Shown here: one piece after another, positions 43,018 through 50,359 of the stretch
How the letters are laid out: every line of letters begins with the position of its first letter
Position numbering within the stretch: the first letter of the stretch is position 1
Notes under the pieces: model-generated
What the model was told of the DNA's origin: nothing
The model's database searches: none
Seen by the model: the letters and a program-made list of their open reading frames with translations, nothing else
Translations under genes and position numbers: made by a program
Source of the DNA: Deltaproteobacteria bacterium
GTDB taxonomy: Bacteria > Myxococcota > Kuafuiibacteriia > Kuafuiibacteriales > Kuafuiibacteriaceae
Assembly: GCA_020632995.1 (NCBI GenBank)
Contig: JACKEN010000002.1
Coordinates: 496,001-560,000 of the forward strand
DNA: 64,000 nucleotides
Direction: 5' to 3'

Positions 43018-44490
43018 GTGAGGGTTTCAGCAGAGCGCGCCTGTTGCGCCTGGGGAGTGGCGGTGTTGACGCTGGCCGGGGCGGGGCAGGCCCGGGCTGA
43101 CGGGTACGAGAACGTACCGGTGGGGTCCCGCACCGCCGCCATGGGCGGGGCGGCCATGGCGGGGGGCTACGACTCCGCCATGCCCACCTTGAACCCGGCG
43201 GGCCTGGCCCGGATCCCGGGCTCGGTGCTCTCGGTGTCGGCCTCCCTGTACCGGCTCTCCCACGTGTGGGTGCCGGCCTTCACCGCCGACGGGGCCACCA
43301 TCTCGAGCCCGTGGGGTGACCTGGCGGTGTCCCAGCCGGGCATCGACTCGAGCGAGATCTCCAGCTTCCCCTCGAGCATCGCGTACATGCTGCACTTCGG
43401 CTCCGAAACCCACCCGATGGTGGTGGCGGGGTCCCTCACCGTGCCCCGCTCGGTGCAGCGGCGCTTCGTGCACAGCTACGAGTTCCTCGGGGAGGGCGTG
43501 GCGATGCGCGACAACTTCACCACCTTCATCGACGAGGAGCAGTACGTGGGCGCGCTGTCGTGGGCCGCCGGCTTCGGGCGCCTCCGGGTGGGGGCCTCGG
43601 TGCTGGGGAGCTACACCTCTCGGGTCCGCACCATCGCCCGGGACGGGCTCATCGTGCTCGGCACCGCCAACTTCCACCGTGACCAGGCCTCCTACAGCGA
43701 GTCGTTGAACAGCGTGGACCTCTCCGCCCTGGCCGGAGTGCAGGTCGACTTGACGAGCTTCCTCCGGGTGGGTGCGGCGGTCCGCTCGCCGTCCGTCCAC
43801 CTGTGGGGCCACTTCAAGGGCTCCGAGGACAACACGGTCTTGGACGCCCTCGCGGACTCCTTCGTCTCGACCACCCAGATCGAGGGCGAGGCCACCCGCG
43901 GCATGCCCCTGAAGGTGGGGCTCGGGGTGGAGCTGTTCGGCGAGCGCTGGTCGGTGGCGGCGGACGGCGGGGTCTTCATCCCGCGGAGCGCCGAGTACTC
44001 GAGGACCGGCACCGTGCTCAGCTCCTCGATCGGCACCGCCGAGGCGAGGAAGGACCAGGAGAACGAGGTGGACGCGGTGGAGCCTACCGAGCTGGTGCTG
44101 GACCTCGCGTTGGGAGCGGAGGTCCAGATCACCGACACCAACTGGCTCCGCCTGGGCGTGTTCACCGACTTCACCGCCGCGCCCCCCGCGTCCGAGACCG
44201 CGGCCCAGATCACCGAGCAGCGCCCCTCGCCCCGCCACCTGTTCTCGTTCCCGCTGAACAAGTTCGGCGGCAGCCTGGGCTGGGGCACCAAGGTGGCCTT
44301 CGTCGACACCACCTTGGGCGTGGTGGGGAGCTACGGCAGCGGCCAGACCCTGCGCTACGTCCCCGATCAACGCTACTCGGGCGCCACCCCGGTGGAGGCC
44401 ACCGACGCCAGGATCTACGAGGTCATGGCCTTCGTCTCCGCCGCCCTGGACCTCACCGAGGCGGCGGGCGGCCTGATGAGCCAGCTGTGA
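43018..44490 (+). CDS. FadL/OmpP1-like outer-membrane beta-barrel protein
   Basis: A 490-residue protein with a signal peptide ending GAGQARA. The mature N-terminus DGYENVPVGSRTAAMGGAAM and the following LNPAGLARIPGSVLSVSASLYR match the hatch and first strands of OmpP1/FadL/TodX transporters of hydrophobic compounds. The rest alternates as in a barrel and has acidic loops. The start is a GTG. The last residues end in Leu rather than the usual aromatic. It is followed after 13 bp by a Cys-rich lipoprotein gene. Confidence 0.78.
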   Translation: MRVSAERACCAWGVAVLTLAGAGQARADGYENVPVGSRTAAMGGAAMAGGYDSAMPTLNPAGLARIPGSVLSVSASLYRLSHVWVPAFTADGATISSPWGDLAVSQPGIDSSEISSFPSSIAYMLHFGSETHPMVVAGSLTVPRSVQRRFVHSYEFLGEGVAMRDNFTTFIDEEQYVGALSWAAGFGRLRVGASVLGSYTSRVRTIARDGLIVLGTANFHRDQASYSESLNSVDLSALAGVQVDLTSFLRVGAAVRSPSVHLWGHFKGSEDNTVLDALADSFVSTTQIEGEATRGMPLKVGLGVELFGERWSVAADGGVFIPRSAEYSRTGTVLSSSIGTAEARKDQENEVDAVEPTELVLDLALGAEVQITDTNWLRLGVFTDFTAAPPASETAAQITEQRPSPRHLFSFPLNKFGGSLGWGTKVAFVDTTLGVVGSYGSGQTLRYVPDQRYSGATPVEATDARIYEVMAFVSAALDLTEAAGGLMSQL

Positions 44491-44503
44491 GGAGGAGACG
44501 GTG

Positions 44504-46138
44504 ATGTTGCAAGTAAGGTTGCTCTTCGTGTCCACCGCGGCCCTGGCCCTGTTGCCGGGCTGCCTCCCCGCCGACCAGGCCCTCTTGTGCCGGGGTGACG
44601 ACGACTGCGCCTCGGACCAGACCTGCGAGGTGGTCTCGGGGCTCTGCAAGCCCGCCGCGGGGGCCTCGCGCTTCTTGCCCGAGCTGGCCCAGGGGACCTT
44701 CGGGGCCTCCGGCGCCTTCGACTGCCCCATCACCGGGCCCGGGCTGCCGGCCGCCAACCAGAACCCGGGCGTGGCCACCCTCACCGTCGGCTTCGACGTG
44801 CAAGATGGCCGGCCCTGCTCGGCCTCGGTGCTCGAGGAGCCCACCGGCGAGCGCCCGAAGATCACCGGCCTCCGCACCGGCTGCGTGTTCACCCGCGACC
44901 CGAGCCGGGGCGTCGGCCCGGACACCTCCCGCGCCTACGTGGATCTCGAGTTCTCCCAGGTCGACACCACCCCCTCCAACCCCGCCTCCCGCCTGAAGTT
45001 CACCATGCGCGGTGATGACGTGGTGGCGGGCGAGATCCCGGTGGGGGCCGAGGTGCACGGCACCTTCATGGAGCGCTGCCAGGACATGGGCGGCTCGACC
45101 GAGCTGAAGCTCCGGGCGGTGGTGGTGGAGGGCAGCTTCGAGATCAGCGAGCGGTCCGAGGACCGCATGCAGGGGCGCTTCGACGTGAAGCTGGCCCTGG
45201 TCGAGAAGACGGCAGATCAGCCCTTCGGCGGCCGCTGTACCCTGCCCAGGGACTGCAGCGATGGCTGCGCGTTCGAGGAGCTGGTGAGCGCGGAGTGCCT
45301 CTCCGGCACCTGCATCCCCGCCGCCAACGGTGACAGCTCGGGCGAGGGGATCTGCAGCTCCGCTTGCGAGTCCACCGCGGACTGCGACGGCGGCGGCGAG
45401 TCGCTCGACTACTGCCTGCAGCGCCCCACCGAGCGCTTCGGCCAGTGCATCCGGGTCTGCGACCCGAGCGGGGTGCAGGGCGGCTGCCCCGACGGCCAGA
45501 GCTGCCGCGAGGGCGCAGACTTCCCCGACTTCCTCGGCAGCCCGGGGCCGGCCCGCTGCGTGGACGAGTGCATCCCGTCCCCCTCCGCCTCCAACCCGCC
45601 CGAGCACTGCGCGCGCCCCGACGCGGGCACGAGCCCGCGCCCCGACGGGGGTGCACCGATGCCCGACGGTGGCCTGCCGCCGCCCGACGGTGGCCCTCCG
45701 CCCCCCGACGGTGGCCTGCCGCCGCCCGACGGTGGCCTGCCGCCGCCCGACGGCGGCGTGGTGGTGGACGCCGGCGCCCCGACCTCCGCCCTCGGCCAGC
45801 CCTGCCACGCCGTCAACCAGCCTTGCCCTTCGGGCTGGGTGTGCGGCTCGGTGCGCCTGGTCGCCACCACCGTCACCGGCTTCTGCACGCTGCCTTGCCC
45901 CGGGGTGGGCCAGGACGCGATGTGCCAGTCCGGCTACGCCGGCCCCGGCGTGCCCCGCTGCGGGCTCACCGTCCGCAACACCGCGGGGGGCTCGAACCTG
46001 ATGGCGTGCGCGGTGGGCTGCGGCGCGGAGCTCGGCGGCGACGGCAGCTGCACCAGCCCCCTCACCTGCGTCGATCGGGTGGACAACACCACCCTCGGTC
46101 AGCCTCCGGACGGCCAGCCGGATTTCTGCGTGGATTGA
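44504..46138 (+). CDS. Cys-rich lipoprotein with Pro-Asp-Gly repeat linker
   Basis: A 544-residue protein with the lipobox LALLPGC. Immediately after it comes a Cys-rich dickkopf-like stretch (CRGDDDCASDQTCEV), then a beta-rich domain, more Cys-rich motifs (CTLPRDCSDGC, CESTADCDGG), a linker of 7-residue PDGGLPP repeats, and a final Cys-rich domain. Such architectures are frequent in myxobacterial surface lipoproteins. No function is assigned. The ATG at 44504 follows GAGGAGGAG; a GTG at 44501 is also possible. It forms an operon with the FadL-like gene. Confidence 0.78.
   Translation: MLQVRLLFVSTAALALLPGCLPADQALLCRGDDDCASDQTCEVVSGLCKPAAGASRFLPELAQGTFGASGAFDCPITGPGLPAANQNPGVATLTVGFDVQDGRPCSASVLEEPTGERPKITGLRTGCVFTRDPSRGVGPDTSRAYVDLEFSQVDTTPSNPASRLKFTMRGDDVVAGEIPVGAEVHGTFMERCQDMGGSTELKLRAVVVEGSFEISERSEDRMQGRFDVKLALVEKTADQPFGGRCTLPRDCSDGCAFEELVSAECLSGTCIPAANGDSSGEGICSSACESTADCDGGGESLDYCLQRPTERFGQCIRVCDPSGVQGGCPDGQSCREGADFPDFLGSPGPARCVDECIPSPSASNPPEHCARPDAGTSPRPDGGAPMPDGGLPPPDGGPPPPDGGLPPPDGGLPPPDGGVVVDAGAPTSALGQPCHAVNQPCPSGWVCGSVRLVATTVTGFCTLPCPGVGQDAMCQSGYAGPGVPRCGLTVRNTAGGSNLMACAVGCGAELGGDGSCTSPLTCVDRVDNTTLGQPPDGQPDFCVD
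45661..45759 (+). repeat. 21-bp minisatellite encoding PDGGLPP
   Basis: Four full units and a partial fifth begin at 45661, 45682, 45703, 45724 and 45745. They differ by one or two bases each. The repeat stays in frame within the Cys-rich lipoprotein and forms its linker. Confidence 0.85.
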
Positions 46139-46154
46139 AACGCCCAGGGCGCCG

Positions 46155-46883
46155 CTACCGGCAGCGCTCCCCGATGTCCGCCGCGTCGCTGGTGCAGGCG
46201 CAGGTCCCTTCGATCTTCTTCGCCTCGAGTCGTCGATCGCAGTCCGCCTGGGCGGTGGCGAGGTCGGCCTGCGCGCAGTAGCTGTAGCGCGAGTTCCCAT
46301 CCGGGAGGAAGTAGGCGCAGTAGCTCATGGGCCGCTTCTCTTGCGAGGTCACGGTGGGGCGAGGGGCCCGCCGCGCGGGCGACGTCGGCGGCTCCGGCCG
46401 CTCCACGCGGTTCGGCAAGCTGGGTTGCGTTTCGGTCGGCGGCGGCGCCGGCGCCTCGGCGGCGCTCCGCACCGGGAAGGGCGGGGCCTGGAACCCGGCC
46501 GGTGCGGACGTCTGGGCGGGGCTCTGGGGCGCTGCGGCCGCCGCGGCTGCTGCTGCTGCTGCTGCGGCGGCGGCGGAGGCCTCCTCCGCGCGCCGCTTGT
46601 CCTGACCCTGCCGAATGGTCCGGGCCACCGCGAGCCCGCTCTCGTAGCGCTCACAGTCTCTTGGCACCGTCTCGAAGGCGGCCGCCGCCGGCTCGAAGCG
46701 CGGGTCGCCGAACGTGGGGTCGAGGACCTGCGCGGTGAGCTCGTTGAAGCGCGCCTCGGCCTGGTCGAACTCGGCGCAGCGGCGCTTGGGCGACTGACAG
46801 CCGGCCGCGACGAGCAGCAGGAGGCCGATGGCGCAGCGGTGGAGCGCGATGGGGGCGCGGAGATCCTTCGGCTGGGCCAACAT
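46155..46883 (-). CDS. Lipoprotein with poly-alanine tract
   Basis: A 242-residue protein starting at the ATG at 46883, with a signal peptide and lipobox (LLLLVAAGC). A helical Cys-containing region (QSPKRRCAEFDQAEARFNEL) is followed by about 15 alanines in a row, a Pro/Gln/Ser-rich linker, and a C-terminal Cys-rich domain (SYCAYFLPDG, YCAQADLATAQADCDRRL, CACTSD). The alanine tract is encoded by GCN repeats near 46530-46580. No known family. Convergent with the PDGG lipoprotein, 16 bp apart. Confidence 0.7.
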   Translation of the reverse strand: MLAQPKDLRAPIALHRCAIGLLLLVAAGCQSPKRRCAEFDQAEARFNELTAQVLDPTFGDPRFEPAAAAFETVPRDCERYESGLAVARTIRQGQDKRRAEEASAAAAAAAAAAAAAAAPQSPAQTSAPAGFQAPPFPVRSAAEAPAPPPTETQPSLPNRVERPEPPTSPARRAPRPTVTSQEKRPMSYCAYFLPDGNSRYSYCAQADLATAQADCDRRLEAKKIEGTCACTSDAADIGERCR

Positions 46884-46944
46884 GGTCGCACCGTGCACCG
46901 GGCCGGGCCCCGCGGACAACCTGACCCTGGGGACAGGGGCGCGG

Positions 46945-47688
46945 CTACAGCTTCTCGTCCCCGCGCGACGCCACCACTCGGCCCTCACCCGCGGCGCGGG
47001 CCTCCCATGTGCCCTCCGGCTCGCCCTCGGTCGAGGGGCAGAGCTCCGCGAGCGGGCACTTGCTGCAAGCAGGCTTGCGCGACGTGCACACGTAGCGCCC
47101 GTGCAGCACCACACGGTTGCCCCCCTTGATCCAGTGCTCCTTCGGGAACAGCACCATGAGCGCCTGCTCCACCTTCACCGGGTCCTCCTCCTTGGTCAGG
47201 CCGAGGCGGCGGGAGACCCGGCCCGCGTGGACGTCCACCACCACCCCCTCGGCCAGGCCGTAGGCCTTGCCCAGCACCACGTTGGCGGTCTTCCGGGCGA
47301 CGCCGGGGAGCTTCACCATCTCGGCCATGGTGCGGGGCACCTCGCCCTCGTGCCGCTCCACCAGGGCGCGGCTCATGCCCTGGATCGACTTCGTCTTGTT
47401 GCGGAAGAAGCCGGTGGCGTGCACGAGGTCCTCGACCTCGGCCGGGTCGGCGGCGGCCAGGGCGGCGGGGGAGGGGAAGCGGGCGAACAGGTTCGGCGCC
47501 ACCTTGTTCACCGTCTTGTCGGTGCTCTGGGCGCTGAGGATGGTGGCGACGAGGAGCTGCCACGGGTCGTCGAAGTCCAGCTCGACCACCGGGGTGGGCA
47601 TGGCGGCGGCGAGGCGCTCCAGGACCCCGAGGGCGCGCTTCTTCTGGGTGGGCGTCACCCGGGGTGATGACGGCTTCTTGGCGGCCAT
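46945..47688 (-). CDS. nth: Endonuclease III, DNA glycosylase/AP lyase
   Basis: A 247-residue base-excision repair enzyme that removes oxidised pyrimidines. The helix-hairpin-helix is LPGVARKTANVVLG with catalytic Lys133, and the catalytic Asp152 is in VVVDVHAGRVSRR. The 4Fe-4S cysteines (201, 208, 211, 217) follow the C-x6-C-x2-C-x5-C rule. The tail of about 25 extra residues is longer than usual. The ATG at 47688 (MAAKKPSS) is preferred; the frame extends to 47706. It is downstream of the toxin-immunity pair on the same strand. Confidence 0.95.
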   Translation of the reverse strand: MAAKKPSSPRVTPTQKKRALGVLERLAAAMPTPVVELDFDDPWQLLVATILSAQSTDKTVNKVAPNLFARFPSPAALAAADPAEVEDLVHATGFFRNKTKSIQGMSRALVERHEGEVPRTMAEMVKLPGVARKTANVVLGKAYGLAEGVVVDVHAGRVSRRLGLTKEEDPVKVEQALMVLFPKEHWIKGGNRVVLHGRYVCTSRKPACSKCPLAELCPSTEGEPEGTWEARAAGEGRVVASRGDEKL

Positions 47689-47728
47689 GGGCAGGCAGCC
47701 TTCCACCTCGGCGGGGGGAAGGCCAGCG

Positions 47729-48157
47729 TCAACCCAGGGTGATGCGGCGGCGGCGCTGGGCCCGGTCGACCTTCGAGCGGCGCGCGGGGTCGGCCCAGAG
47801 GGGGTCGCCCTCGCCGAGCTCGCTGCTGCCCGCGCTCCTGCGGTAGGCGATCGACTCGTCCTCCCGGAGGAGCACGAGGTCGTCCGCGCTCTGGCCGAGG
47901 CTCACCGTCAGCACGTCCACCACCCGGTCCTGGGCCTTGTCCAGGCGGTCCTTGTGCAGGCGCATGCTCACGCGGATCTGCGGCTCGACCCCGAAGTCCT
48001 CACGGATGAAGCGGTCGGTCGGCGCCGTGACCGCGGTGACCGCGAGGTCGAGGGCGTCCACCGCGCCGTCGTGCACGCCGAGGCCCGCGCTCAGCTGATC
48101 GAGGACCTCGGTGGGGCGCCGGCTGGAGTGCAGGTAGAGGGAGTACGTGATGCTCAT
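47729..48157 (-). CDS. SitI3-like immunity protein
   Basis: A 142-residue soluble protein. The opening MSITYSLYLHSSRRPTEVL, the middle strand stretch FGVEPQIRVSMRLHKDRLDK, and VVDVLTVSLGQSADDLVLL with its following glycine-poor tail to DPLWADP resemble the SitI3 family. Those proteins protect myxobacterial cells against SitA3-type kin-discrimination toxins. The ATG overlaps the stop of the upstream toxin gene by 4 nt (ATGA), the usual arrangement for an immunity gene. I infer that it neutralises the tRNA nuclease domain of that protein. Family assignment is by eye. Confidence 0.68.
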   Translation of the reverse strand: MSITYSLYLHSSRRPTEVLDQLSAGLGVHDGAVDALDLAVTAVTAPTDRFIREDFGVEPQIRVSMRLHKDRLDKAQDRVVDVLTVSLGQSADDLVLLREDESIAYRRSAGSSELGEGDPLWADPARRSKVDRAQRRRRITLG

Positions 48158-50238
48158 CGATCAGCCTCCTGGTGCGGGTAGGCGCCGGGCGTGATCCACG
48201 GCCCCGAGGACGGCGGCTTGGGGAGCGGGAAGTTGGTCACCTTGCCGCCCCGCACGATGAGGAGCTGCTCGAGCCCCTCGATCGGCCACTCCGCGAACTG
48301 CTTCTGGAGCGCCTCCATCGTCACCTTGCTGTCGTCCAGGTTGAGCACGATGCGCCGGGCCTGCTCAGCCTGCACCTTGCCTTGCACGTTGGTCCAGATG
48401 TTCCGCGCGCTGCTGCCGTTGGGCGCGTAGTTGTCGAACAGGTGCCCGCCGATGCGGTAGTCCGGCATCTTGACCCCGGCCGCGCCGCCGCCCGGGATCG
48501 GCGGGTTCTGGACCACGTGGTAGCCGTTCTGGGCCAGGGTCTGTGCCGACTCGTTCTCGCGGGTGAGGGCGCGGATGTTCTCCTTCGCCTCGTTCGCCGG
48601 GACGTTGGTGGCCCGCCCCTCCGCCACCCGGGCCGCGTCCGCGCCCAGGTTCGGCTTGATCTGGCTCGGGCTCCGGATCGCCTTCCAGCCCGCCCCGAGG
48701 GCCCGGAACAGGCCGTAGCCGCCGATGGTGAGCGCATAGTCCCGCGCAAGGCCGCTTGCCGACCAGTCCGCCCGCTTGCCGTTGATGGCGTCGCTCAGGA
48801 CGCGCTCGGTGGGGACGAAGGTCGCGAGCTCGGTCGCCACCTGCGCCGTCCTCGCCGCCCGGACCCCCCACCCCGCGGTGGTGGCGAGGGCCCTCGCCCC
48901 GAGCCCCGCGCCGCCCGTCACCACCCCGGTGAGCAGGAGCACCGGGAGGTCCTCGGTCGCGAACTCGGTGGCCTTGGCCTTCCAGTACTCGCTGCGCTCG
49001 TTGTCGGTGAGCTTCCCCGCCTCGGCCTCGCCGTCCGGGGTGCGCGGGTTCGCCTTGTAGTCCTCGAGGACCTGCTTGGCGATGTTCCACTGCCCGTTCT
49101 CTCGCAGCGACTCCACCATCTCGCCGCGCGCGCGATCCACCTTCTTTGCGTCGTCGTGCAGGATGCCCTCGGACAGCTCGGCCATCGGGGCGAGCAGGCC
49201 CTTGGTGGACTCGTGGTCCCGGAGGAAGGCGGCGGCGTCGTGCGGCGTGGCGAAGCCAGGCAAGGTGCCCTGCTTCGGGATGTGGTTGTCCTCGAACATC
49301 GAGTGCCACGCCTCGTGGAAGGACAGGCCCTCGTTCTGCATCTTGGTGTCCATGTAGTCGAACACCGTGTTCATCTTCGCCTTGTCGCGCTCGAGCTCGT
49401 CGCGGGACCCGGTGAAGAAGTTGTTGATGCTGCCGGTATTGGCGATGTCGTGATCGAAGGACGCGTTGACGATGTCGCGGTAGGTCTTCGCGACCCCGCG
49501 CCCGATCATCGACTTCGTGTTGGCGGCGCTCCCGTAGAGCAACTCCGCCTGCACCTTGGAGTCGCGCCCCACCTGCTGCAGGAGCTGGCCGTACTCGGGG
49601 TGCTTGGCCGCGATGCCCTCGCCGATGATGGTGGCGTTGCGGGCGTAGAGGTTGAGGCTCCCCGCCGCCGCCATCACGTCGTCGGGGTGGGTCTGCCGGT
49701 AGGCCTGGGCCCGCCGGTCCATGTTGTTGGCCAGGGTCTCGAGGACGTCCTTCTCGGGCGAGCCGGCCCCCGGGATGCCGGCCCGCAGGGTCTTGGCCCC
49801 CTCCGCGAGGATGTCCGCCGCCGCGGCGCCGTCGCCCGCCTCGAGCTGACGGGTGGCGAGGTCGAACGTGTTCGGGGCGGCCTCGATGAGCTGCTTGGCG
49901 GTGGGCGGCGGCGCGGCCTTCGCGCTCGTCACCGGCGCGGGCGCCGCCAGCGAGCTGGACGCCCGCACCCCGGTGCCCCGCGGCCTGCCGTCGGCGAGCT
50001 CCAGACGGAGCCGATCTCGGGCCTCCGCCTCGAGGGTGGCGTCGCGGACCACGACGTCCGCGGCACCCGGCCGCGCCACGTCGACGCTGCTTCCGCCGCT
50101 GCGATCGAACTGATCGGCGTCGGCGACCTTGCCTTCGTCGGTCGAGGTGCGGACCTCGGGCTTCGCGTCGGTCTCGACGCGCTGCTCGCCGACGCGAGGC
50201 GTGGTGGTGTTGGAACCGGTGCCGCTGACCCCTGCCAT
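48154..50238 (-). CDS. Polymorphic toxin with C-terminal CdiA-type tRNA nuclease domain
   Basis: A 694-residue protein. Residues 1-115 are low-complexity, without signal peptide or lipobox. About 115-430 are helical and include an HExxH-like HEAWH at 308-312. Hydrophobic stretches lie at about 430-460 and 500-520. From about 553 the sequence matches contact-dependent CdiA C-terminal tRNases: LTRENESAQTLAQNGYHVVQ, MPDYRIGGHLFDNYAP, SSARNIW, RRIVLNLDDS, EWPIEGLEQLLIVRGGKV. That family cleaves tRNA in susceptible neighbours. The start follows GAGGGGGAGC. It is coupled to the SitI3-like gene. The delivery route is unclear: SitA toxins are lipoproteins and this is not. Confidence 0.82.
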   Translation of the reverse strand: MAGVSGTGSNTTTPRVGEQRVETDAKPEVRTSTDEGKVADADQFDRSGGSSVDVARPGAADVVVRDATLEAEARDRLRLELADGRPRGTGVRASSSLAAPAPVTSAKAAPPPTAKQLIEAAPNTFDLATRQLEAGDGAAAADILAEGAKTLRAGIPGAGSPEKDVLETLANNMDRRAQAYRQTHPDDVMAAAGSLNLYARNATIIGEGIAAKHPEYGQLLQQVGRDSKVQAELLYGSAANTKSMIGRGVAKTYRDIVNASFDHDIANTGSINNFFTGSRDELERDKAKMNTVFDYMDTKMQNEGLSFHEAWHSMFEDNHIPKQGTLPGFATPHDAAAFLRDHESTKGLLAPMAELSEGILHDDAKKVDRARGEMVESLRENGQWNIAKQVLEDYKANPRTPDGEAEAGKLTDNERSEYWKAKATEFATEDLPVLLLTGVVTGGAGLGARALATTAGWGVRAARTAQVATELATFVPTERVLSDAINGKRADWSASGLARDYALTIGGYGLFRALGAGWKAIRSPSQIKPNLGADAARVAEGRATNVPANEAKENIRALTRENESAQTLAQNGYHVVQNPPIPGGGAAGVKMPDYRIGGHLFDNYAPNGSSARNIWTNVQGKVQAEQARRIVLNLDDSKVTMEALQKQFAEWPIEGLEQLLIVRGGKVTNFPLPKPPSSGPWITPGAYPHQEADR

Positions 50239-50311
50239 GTGACGTGCTCCCCCTCAGGGGAGTATCGCCGCTGGGCGGGAAATGGTGTGTGTTTCTGGGG
50301 GTATACAAGAG

Positions 50312-50336
50312 GCGCCGGGTGCAACACACCCGGCGC
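50312..50336 (-). terminator. Perfect 10-bp hairpin after the acyl-CoA dehydrogenase gene
   Basis: GCGCCGGGTG (50312-50321) pairs perfectly with CACCCGGCGC (50327-50336) around a 5-nt loop. Read on the minus strand the stem is followed by a T-rich CTCTTGTAT. It lies 24 nt after the acyl-CoA dehydrogenase stop and separates it from the toxin gene, which therefore probably has its own promoter in 50239-50311. Confidence 0.7.
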
Positions 50337-50359
50337 TACTGTGGGTGTGCGCTAGCGCA

